From Bacillota bacterium (GTDB lineage Bacteria > Bacillota > Clostridia > Lachnospirales > Lachnospiraceae): 15,959 nt of DNA. How positions within the stretch are numbered: position 1 is the stretch's first letter; the number at the start of each line of letters is the position of its first letter. Positions 1 through 5,209 of the stretch are shown in pieces. A program made the translations under genes and the position numbers. The stretch is taken from NCBI GenBank assembly GCA_023409835.1, contig JAEYQV010000127.1, forward strand, positions 1 through 15,959, given 5' to 3'. Under the pieces are notes generated by a model, which was given only the letters and a program-made list of their open reading frames with translations, was not told the origin of the DNA and did no database searches.

Positions 1-63
1 ACCTCCTATGTTAATTTTTGTGGTTGGCAAACCCACATTTATATTAACATAGGAGGTTTTTTT
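1..63 (+). terminator. Rho-independent terminator of a gene left of the window
   Basis: A perfect 15-bp inverted repeat (1-15 with 43-57, arm ACCTCCTATGTTAAT) has an inner short stem (19-23 with 33-37). It is followed on the plus strand by a run of seven T at 57-63. This is a classic intrinsic terminator, so a plus-strand gene probably ends just outside the left edge. The window boundary falls exactly at the start of the stem. Confidence 0.85.
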
Positions 64-131
64 CTTGAAGCTAAAGCTACTGGGGACACACCTGCAGAGC
101 AGGTGGTTTATTTTCTCTGCGATACAAGTAT

Positions 132-166
132 AAAAAATGGAACCTCATGATTGAGCTTCCATTTTT
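132..166. terminator. Bidirectional intrinsic terminator
   Basis: AAAAATGGAA (133-142) pairs with TTCCATTTTT (157-166), with a further CTCA/TGAG pairing inside the loop. T-runs occur on both strands (162-166 on plus; the A-run 132-137 on minus). On the minus strand it would stop transcripts from the zinc-ribbon membrane protein gene that ends at 341, about 175 nt downstream of its stop codon. Confidence 0.7.
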
Positions 167-340
167 CTTATGCTTAGTTATATTCACGATAAAATTATTA
201 TACGGTATTATCGGATTTTCTTTCCATCCTTCCTAAGCTTTCTGAGGTCCTTAAGATATATCCTTATCCGGTAAATGAAGGATTAGCTTCCCATCTGGTT
301 CCGTTCTCCTTTAGACATCCCCGGACAGCCTCCCTCACAA
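167..340. other. Intergenic, nothing recognised
   Basis: Together with 1-166 this makes a 340-base stretch without a gene. Apart from the two terminators and a small CACCTGC/GCAGGTG hairpin at 89-105, I see only AT-rich sequence. The open frames here are of about 10 codons and none has a convincing start signal. Confidence 0.5.
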
Positions 341-787
341 TCAGATCGTTTTCCCACAGGACTTGCAGAATTTCGCATCCTCTTCATTTAAGGTGCCGCA
401 GCTTAAGCAACGGATTCGGACTACTTCCTTCCTTTCGGATGGTTCTGTATGATGGATGGAATCAATATTCTCCATTACATCATTAATCATCCCACCGGCC
501 GCTTCCGTATAAGGCTTAAAATCCTCCCTTGCCTTGTCCGGGTCTAACAGGATTCCTGAGCCTGCTGCACCTCTGGCACCCAGCCTCATAAGAAATTGTC
601 CACCTATCATTAACAGCATTCCAATGATCGGATTGGAAAAAGAGGGCATGCGGGGGGAGCTAAAAGGATCACTGTTCATCATACCCGCTACTGAGAAAAA
701 TATTGAGATAAATAAAATAAAGCCCAGAACAGTCATTCCCATGCCGATATAATATGTCACTTTTCTTTGATTAGATAACTTAGCCAT
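341..787 (-). CDS. Small membrane protein with C-terminal zinc ribbon
   Basis: The protein has 148 residues from the chosen start. It has two hydrophobic segments (about residues 12-36 and 52-71), a linker, and a C-terminal zinc ribbon of the CxxC-x10-CxxC type (Cys127, Cys130, Cys141, Cys144). This layout fits the zinc-ribbon-tailed membrane proteins common in Firmicutes, whose function is usually unknown; a metal-binding cytoplasmic tail is inferred. The frame extends to a TTG at 808, but the ATG at 787 (MAKLSNQ...) is preceded by AAAGGTGTGATC, which resembles the 16S-complementary sequence, so that start is preferred. The gene is probably monocistronic: it is separated from the next gene by over 400 bp and followed by the hairpin at 132-166. 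A plausible extended -10 lies at 940-948. Confidence 0.75.
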   Translation of the reverse strand: MAKLSNQRKVTYYIGMGMTVLGFILFISIFFSVAGMMNSDPFSSPRMPSFSNPIIGMLLMIGGQFLMRLGARGAAGSGILLDPDKAREDFKPYTEAAGGMINDVMENIDSIHHTEPSERKEVVRIRCLSCGTLNEEDAKFCKSCGKTI

Positions 788-939
788 ATGAATGATCACA
801 CCTTTCAAAAATAATGAAACCCTAAAGGAGAAAGTATCTTGCTATTCTCACACACACACAATATCTACACTATTGATAAGAATAACTTCTGCTTCTCCCG
901 TACTGCAGAAAGTAACTCCTGTACTTCTCGCACTACCTG

Positions 940-948
940 ATCATACCA
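940..948 (-). promoter_or_regulatory. Possible extended -10 for the zinc-ribbon gene
   Basis: On the minus strand the sequence reads TGGTATGAT, an extended -10 with one mismatch to TATAAT, about 150 nt upstream of the ATG at 787. No good -35 is visible at the right distance, so this is a weak call. Confidence 0.25.
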
Positions 949-1000
949 TATATTGCGATTTATTGTATTAAAAATATATTAAAATAATGTAATATATTTT

Positions 1001-1080
1001 CCTCTTCCGTCATCAGCTCCTTATAATGCAGACAGATTCCCCTCTTCCGTCATCAGCTCCTTATAATGCAGACAGATTCC
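1001..1080. repeat. Perfect 40-bp tandem duplication
   Basis: Bases 1001-1040 and 1041-1080 are identical over all 40 positions. The unit begins CCTCTTCCGTCATCAGCTCC. The bases after 1080 (TCTTTTCCGCAGCTT) look like a decayed start of a third unit. Exact identity in non-coding DNA points to a recent duplication. Confidence 0.95.
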
Positions 1081-1119
1081 TCTTTTCCGCAGCTTATCTT
1101 TCTATGGCAGCCAACCACC

Positions 1120-1164
1120 AAAAAGGGCTGTCGCAGATACCTGTTCGGTATTGCCGACAACCCT
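1120..1164 (-). terminator. Intrinsic terminator of the gene ending at 1226
   Basis: AGGGcTGTCG (1124-1133) pairs with CGACAaCCCT (1155-1164) with one mismatch. An inner ATACC/GGTAT stem continues the hairpin. On the minus strand it is followed by TTTTT (A-run 1120-1124). Confidence 0.75.
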
Positions 1165-1225
1165 GTGAATTGATTATTGTGCAACTAACGCAGTAGCAGT
1201 GCGTAAGCTTACGTTCCGACCGCTT

Positions 1226-1822
1226 TTACTTCGTATCCTGGACGGAGTCTCTCCATTTCTTAAGCTGGCTGAGAGCTTCATCCATCGTATTACGACATAT
1301 CTCGGGAAGCTCTCCTCCCCAGGCTTTTGTAGCTTCTTCAAAGCCCTTCTGAACAGCCTCTATCATGGTATCCGCTTTTGATGGGTCACCTCCGGTTAAG
1401 GCTTTTGCAAAGGAGACCAGCCGTTCTGAGGTTTGCTTCACACCCCAGTAGCCATCCTCTGCTATATCCTTCTGGGCCTGTGCTCTGGTTTCGGGGTCCA
1501 CCTGAACCTTTCCCTCCCTCAGGAGTGAATAGATATTCGTGCCATCCGTAAAGGTTTCACCCTGCTTAAGAAGCATTCTCTCTACAAGATCACGAAGGCT
1601 CTGGGTTCTTCGGTCTGCTTCCTCCAACAGGCGTTCAACCGTAGCGCTGTCCCTCTGATAAACCTTCTTGTTCTCATTTCTGCTGCTTTTCTCATATACA
1701 ACCGCGGTATCCTCGGTGCTTTTCTGGCTGGCCTTATCTGAATCCATCAACTGGCTTTCTTTTACCCTCGTTGTGGAATTCTCATAGCCGCTGTTTACAT
1801 TTGATACATTGTTTACACTCAT
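1226..1822 (-). CDS. Conserved-looking soluble protein, function unknown
   Basis: The protein has 198 residues. The first ~55 are Ser/Asn/Thr/Lys-rich and probably disordered, residues ~60-86 are charged and helix-prone, and a compact block follows at about 120-192. Conspicuous patterns are AEDGYWGV (121-128), TGGDPSKAD (143-151) and WGGELPEI (168-175). That block resembles domains I have seen in uncharacterised clostridial proteins, but I cannot name a family with certainty. There is no signal peptide or membrane segment. The ATG at 1822 has a GGAGG five bases upstream, so the start is secure. The gene has its own terminator on the left and lies about 170 bp downstream of the SipL-like gene, with no clear terminator in between. 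Read-through from that sporulation gene is therefore possible, but no functional link is shown. Confidence 0.8.
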   Translation of the reverse strand: MSVNNVSNVNSGYENSTTRVKESQLMDSDKASQKSTEDTAVVYEKSSRNENKKVYQRDSATVERLLEEADRRTQSLRDLVERMLLKQGETFTDGTNIYSLLREGKVQVDPETRAQAQKDIAEDGYWGVKQTSERLVSFAKALTGGDPSKADTMIEAVQKGFEEATKAWGGELPEICRNTMDEALSQLKKWRDSVQDTK

Positions 1823-1991
1823 TGAATCCTCCGTTTCTTAGAAGGCATTCTTTACCTTCTATCTTTGGTTACCATCCTTGGTGATTGGAGGAGGCCCCTC
1901 CCTGGTATTAATCAATCTAGTCCTTGTTTTATTTATTTCGGATGATTCCTTCTTTTTCTTAATATACTGAAGCAGATATCCAAAAGTTTCT

Positions 1992-3560
1992 TTAAAATAC
2001 GGTGTCAACCTTCTTCATTATGATCAGCTTGTCGCCTACCCTAATCCTGTCATCCTCCAGATTATTAATGCTCATGATGGAGTCCACCGTAGTATAGTAC
2101 TTCTTAGCAATCTTCCACAGGCTGTCATCTGCTTTCACGACATATCCGATTAACCCCGGCATGGCTTGAAGCTTCTCTAAATCAAGATCAGCTACTTCGA
2201 TATCGGTGATGATGGGTTCGGTAATTTTATCAAAGACAATCGTATTCAGGTTCATCGTTGCCTTTACTTCAATCTCATCGCTGTCTAACATCATGACACT
2301 GAGCTGATCAATATTCGGCTTAATCTCATAGGTGCTGTCCGGCTTCATTCCTTTCACCTCAATGACCTGACCGAATGGAATGGCTCCCTTCAAGGAATGC
2401 ATCGGTCGGCTGTCATCCTCTGAGATATACAGGATGTTAACCTCAATGATGCCATCCACCTGCAGCTCATTACCTTCCGGAATGATATCATCTACTTTAA
2501 TTGCGCCTCTCGCATGGCAGATCTGGAGAATCCTCGGTTGATTCTCCGGTACTCTGATCCGGTCCGCTACTCTGTATTTGCTGTTGTTTTTAATCACAAG
2601 ATTCTCATAGGTTGCATCACGGACAACAGGAGTGATTTCCTTCGACGGGCAGTAAACATCACTAAGGATCTCCGGTTCCTCTGTCTCATAAACCTTAATT
2701 ATCATCTCAAGAATTACCTCTAGATCCAGAACTCTTTCCTCTCCGTCCGAGTCGGCCTTGATTTCAAGGTTCTTGCTTAGAATCCGGAAGGTAATATCCT
2801 CAACCATATCCTCATTACAGCCATTGCAATCAATTGTCCCGCTAAATGGAATCTCTGTTTCATAATACTCAATCGGATTCTCTTCATCCTCGCTGGTATA
2901 AAGAACAAATACCGGGAGTTCCCCCTTAATCATGAATTTGTCCTCTAAAAGTCTTACTTCTACATTATTTAGCTGAAGATCGGTATACAGGATGGAGGAA
3001 ACATTGCCTTTGTTCGTCGGAAGCAGCAGCTCATCCTTAATCCGGAAGGTGTCCTTCTTATTAATACAGACATCTGTAATCTCAACCTTCTTGTTGATAT
3101 ATTGTATATCCTCCGGTCCCTCTACCATAACTGCTGTCTCTTCATCATAAAGCTCTTCCACTGCAACATTCAGACGTACGATGGATTTCACACTCAGCTT
3201 CCTGGAATTGATCAGACCGGTAGATAGATCCTCCAGCTCCCATTTTATAATAGGATCATCATCTGCGCAGGTCAGTTCCATATTGATCACTTCATCAAAA
3301 GGGATATCCCCTGAAATATTATGTATCGGTCTCTGATCCTCTTCACTCATATAAAGGACATTGAAGTTCAGAGCACCCTTTACCAGGAGCTTTCCGTTCA
3401 TTGCCTTAATATCGCTGATTCTGATGTCACCCTGCTCAGTAATTATCTTATCAATGTCCGGTTTAATGTCGGGGACATTAAAATCATCATCCAATGTAAG
3501 CTGCAGGGTGCTCTTACATTTCAATTTATTCATATGAATATTTTTTTTAATTAACTCCAC
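1992..3560 (-). CDS. sipL: SipL-like spore envelope protein (SPOCS repeats + LysM)
   Basis: The protein has 522 residues. Three repeats of the SPOCS/DUF3794 type can be followed (roughly residues 30-130, 165-290 and 320-440). They share the pattern G-x-[IL]-x-[FV]-x-[VI]-LY-x-SE-[DE]-[DE]-x-[RN]-P followed by an IPF motif. A C-terminal LysM domain begins at G472 (GYVVKADDSLWKIA...) and ends near residue 516. This size and order match Clostridioides difficile SipL, the partner of SpoIVA that ties spore coat assembly to the forespore surface, a role played by SpoVID in Bacillus. The start is GTG at 3560, supported by AAGGAGG seven bases upstream; the later ATG at codon 10 has no such site. Function is inferred by architecture. 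Other SPOCS-LysM proteins exist in Clostridia, so the exact orthology needs a tree. Confidence 0.82.
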   Translation of the reverse strand: MELIKKNIHMNKLKCKSTLQLTLDDDFNVPDIKPDIDKIITEQGDIRISDIKAMNGKLLVKGALNFNVLYMSEEDQRPIHNISGDIPFDEVINMELTCADDDPIIKWELEDLSTGLINSRKLSVKSIVRLNVAVEELYDEETAVMVEGPEDIQYINKKVEITDVCINKKDTFRIKDELLLPTNKGNVSSILYTDLQLNNVEVRLLEDKFMIKGELPVFVLYTSEDEENPIEYYETEIPFSGTIDCNGCNEDMVEDITFRILSKNLEIKADSDGEERVLDLEVILEMIIKVYETEEPEILSDVYCPSKEITPVVRDATYENLVIKNNSKYRVADRIRVPENQPRILQICHARGAIKVDDIIPEGNELQVDGIIEVNILYISEDDSRPMHSLKGAIPFGQVIEVKGMKPDSTYEIKPNIDQLSVMMLDSDEIEVKATMNLNTIVFDKITEPIITDIEVADLDLEKLQAMPGLIGYVVKADDSLWKIAKKYYTTVDSIMSINNLEDDRIRVGDKLIIMKKVDTVF

Positions 3561-3714
3561 TTTAATCCCTCCTTAAATTTGGACATACGATGGAATGCCT
3601 CTGTCATATCATATTCGAAACAGGTGGGATTTATGAGTTTCAGTTTTATATTTTATATACAAGATGTATCTTCATAGGATTGCCATGCCTCTTGTATCAG
3701 CATTCGGTTATCGT

Positions 3715-3753
3715 AAGAAAGTACCGGCCAAGTGCATGTCGGTACTCTTTCTT
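3715..3753. terminator. Hairpin, possible terminator
   Basis: AAGAAA-GTACCG (3715-3726) pairs with CGGTAC-TCTTTCTT (3740-3753), leaving a 2-nt bulge and a 13-nt loop. The tail is pyrimidine-rich on both strands, but there is no clean T-run. It may be a backup terminator behind veg or a leader hairpin of the sipL-like transcript. Confidence 0.4.
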
Positions 3754-3789
3754 CGTTTTATGGATATGAAATAAAATTTATTATGAAAC

Positions 3790-3821
3790 AAAAAACTGAA
3801 ACCGGTTTTATTCGGTTTCAG
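3790..3821 (-). terminator. Intrinsic terminator of veg
   Basis: There is a perfect 9-bp stem, CTGAAACCG (3796-3804) with CGGTTTCAG (3813-3821), with an 8-nt loop. On the minus strand it is followed by TTTTTTG. It lies just downstream of the veg stop codon at 3829. Confidence 0.85.
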
Positions 3822-3828
3822 CTCTATT

Positions 3829-4074
3829 TTAGCTGCATAATATTAACTCTACATCCTTTGTTAATATATCCGTATAGCTATATGACATGATACGGACTGG
3901 CATATCCTTGTTTTCCTGTATTTTTATTAAGAAGATGCTGGGATATGTCTCAGATATTACACCTTCCGTCTCATCCACTTTATGTCGGCCCCGGTTGATT
4001 CTGATCTTAACCTTTCTGCCGGTGTGACTTATTACCGCATTTCGTACCTTATTAACATCATTTTGCTTCATCAT
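3829..4074 (-). CDS. veg: Veg family protein
   Basis: The protein has 81 residues and belongs to the Veg (DUF1021) family; Bacillus subtilis Veg is 86 residues. Diagnostic positions are GRKVKIRINRGRHK near residue 19, the ETYPSIFLI block in the middle and SYSYTDILTKDVEL near the C terminus. In B. subtilis, Veg is a small cytoplasmic protein made at high level during growth and linked to biofilm matrix gene expression. Its role in Clostridia is not established. The ATG at 4074 is chosen (GGAG six bases upstream); a second ATG follows directly, so the start could be one codon later. The gene stands alone between a strong promoter (4186-4215) and a terminator (3790-3821), as expected for a highly transcribed single gene. 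Confidence 0.9.
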   Translation of the reverse strand: MMKQNDVNKVRNAVISHTGRKVKIRINRGRHKVDETEGVISETYPSIFLIKIQENKDMPVRIMSYSYTDILTKDVELILCS

Positions 4075-4185
4075 TATCTACTCCTTACTAATGCCTTCTA
4101 TCTCCATTGCGAATAATGGTTTTACAAGAATGGACATATCAAACATTTATACAAAATTCTGTTACAAAACCCATGCATCATAGGT

Positions 4186-4215
4186 ATTATAGCACGAAAT
4201 TCTAATAATTGTCAA
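4186..4215 (-). promoter_or_regulatory. SigA promoter of veg (TTGACA-N18-TATAAT)
   Basis: On the minus strand a perfect -35 TTGACA (4215-4210), an 18-nt spacer and a perfect -10 TATAAT (4191-4186) are present. A TGC extension precedes the -10. The predicted start lies about 105 nt upstream of the veg ATG. The match agrees with the known strength of the B. subtilis veg promoter. Confidence 0.85.
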
Positions 4216-4232
4216 TTAATTTTCTGACAATT
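4207..4232. repeat. 8-bp inverted repeat over the veg -35
   Basis: AATTGTCA (4207-4214) and TGACAATT (4225-4232) form a perfect inverted repeat with a 10-base centre. Its left arm overlaps the -35 box of the veg promoter. It could be an operator, or a chance feature of AT-rich DNA. Confidence 0.4.
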
Positions 4233-4516
4233 CCTCGGCGAACAGGCCTTTGTATATAAAAATATGCACAAAAATAAGGTGTTTTTTTCTTGAATTTTAT
4301 GGAATATTTTATCAGTTATAGTCCCTTGTACCTACCTACAAATAACATTATGCACAAGAAATTGATGTATAATTCATCCAGAAATAAATAAAATTACGAA
4401 TTTTCAGATACCACAACATATAGACGAAATGTATCGACAAACATCTAAATATTGTTATGGAACCCAATTATTCCCAGATTTCTATTATATTACTTACATT
4501 TCGATGGCAAAATAAT
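4233..4516. other. AT-rich gene-free stretch
   Basis: No gene is visible between the veg promoter and the structured element at 4517. The stretch contains a T-run near 4283-4290 behind only a weak, bulged stem, and one TTATGCACA near 4349 that fits the loose DnaA-box pattern. I see no convincing promoter on the plus strand. Confidence 0.4.
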
Positions 4517-4628
4517 CGTCCGGCAACCCTCGGAAGCTACCCCTTAATGGAAACCTTGTCTGCCACCGGTAATATAACTCCGGCTTATCAGGCTGCCGAG
4601 GAATAGAATCAGATGGTTGTGCCGGACG
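4517..4628. other. 112-nt structured element (candidate RNA)
   Basis: CGTCCGG (4517-4523) pairs with CCGGACG (4622-4628). The helix continues, after a 2-nt bulge, with CAACC (4524-4528) and GGTTG (4615-4619), and an inner CCTCGG (4528-4533) faces CCGAGG (4596-4601). Inside is a further CCGG/CCGG hairpin (about 4566-4583). The nested, GC-rich pairing stands out sharply from its AT-rich surroundings. It begins 33 nt after the stop codon of the minus-strand lipoprotein gene, so it would be in that gene's 3' untranslated region. The tail on the minus strand (GATTATTTTGCC) is a poor terminator. It does not fit the riboswitch classes I could recall. Confidence 0.45.
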
Positions 4629-4661
4629 TTACATGAAATCCAGGGTACTATCTCAATCCTG

Positions 4662-5078
4662 CTACTCAAATACGATATTCTTATCCATGAATTCCAACTT
4701 TACAACAATGTAGGGGTATGTCACTCCCTGTGTTACCAAATCGTTCTTGGATGGACCAATCAGGTTCGTGTCAATGTAGATCGCATTACCGGTCAGGTAG
4801 AGCTCCTCAACAGAGATACTGTAGCCACCGCTATTCTGCTTGCCATACCCGACAACAATATACAGATTATCCTTATTGGAATAGGATAGCTTAAAGGGAT
4901 TCTCCTTCTTCTCGTCAATGATTTCCTTCAATTCACCGGGAAGATCCGCATCCTCGACTACAGTGAAGTCCAGATCCTTTAATTTCTTGACATCCGTTTT
5001 CTCTGCTTTGCAGCCCGTAACCTCCATGCCGGTAATAAATATCATAAGAAGCAGAATTATTTTTCTAAGTCTCTTCAT
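4662..5078 (-). CDS. Lipoprotein with PrcB C-terminal-like domain
   Basis: The protein has 138 residues. It starts with a basic n-region, a hydrophobic stretch and a lipobox-like V-T-G-C with Cys23, so it is probably exported and lipid-anchored to the outer face of the membrane. The remainder matches the pattern of the PrcB_C domain (protease complex subunit PrcB in spirochaetes): VVGYGKQNSGGYSISVEEL, then NAIYIDTNLIGPS and TYPYIVVKL (about residues 73-130). Many Firmicute lipoproteins carry this domain alone, with no known activity. The ATG at 5078 has GGAGG five bases upstream. The gene follows clpB on the same strand with a 131-bp gap containing a weak hairpin, so co-transcription is possible but not required. 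The structured element at 4517-4628 lies just downstream. Confidence 0.8.
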   Translation of the reverse strand: MKRLRKIILLLMIFITGMEVTGCKAEKTDVKKLKDLDFTVVEDADLPGELKEIIDEKKENPFKLSYSNKDNLYIVVGYGKQNSGGYSISVEELYLTGNAIYIDTNLIGPSKNDLVTQGVTYPYIVVKLEFMDKNIVFE

Positions 5079-5177
5079 AAATCCTCCAAAGTACTCCGTT
5101 TATTAAATTCTATGACTCGTACTGAGAAATAATTCGAAGGAAACATATAAAGAAATTAAAACATAATATATGGGGGA

Positions 5178-5209
5178 TTTGTAGCTGTGGTATTACCTGC
5201 CCATATCCT
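5178..5209 (-). terminator. Weak hairpin behind clpB
   Basis: Just past the clpB stop codon an ATATGGG/CCCATAT stem of 7 bp encloses a loop of roughly 20-25 bases, within about 5168-5205. The minus-strand tail is AT-rich but not a clean T-run. At best this is a weak terminator. Confidence 0.3.

Larger units (their letters stand above)
809..1225. other. AT-rich intergenic region with tandem duplication
   Basis: This is a gap of about 415 bases. It holds a short CA dinucleotide run near 849-861, a very AT-rich tract (955-1000), the 40-bp tandem duplication and the terminator of the next gene, each listed separately. I see no convincing gene. The minus strand contains two ATG-initiated mini-frames of about 10 and 17 codons created by the duplication, with an AAGGAG only 3 nt from the ATG, too close for a normal ribosome site. 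Confidence 0.5.
3561..3828. other. Intergenic region between sipL-like gene and veg
   Basis: The stretch contains an 8-bp inverted repeat (ATACAAGA 3657-3664 with TCTTGTAT 3690-3697) and a stronger hairpin at 3715-3753. The veg terminator follows at 3790-3821. A SigE-like GAATATG lies on the minus strand upstream of the sipL-like gene, but no well-spaced CATACA-type -10 accompanies it, so I do not call a promoter. Confidence 0.4.

Noticed and set aside
849..861. CA dinucleotide run as phase-variation tract
   Set aside because: About six units and not within a promoter or reading frame, so no plausible switching effect.
4345..4360. DnaA box TTATGCACA as sign of a replication origin
   Set aside because: Only one box, no dnaA/dnaN or partition genes and no cluster of boxes; veg being near the origin in Bacillus is not enough.
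4517..4628. SAM-I, fluoride, cobalamin or T-box riboswitch
   Set aside because: Short similarities such as GGCAACC exist, but the conserved cores and their order are not present, and on the minus strand it lies behind rather than in front of a gene.
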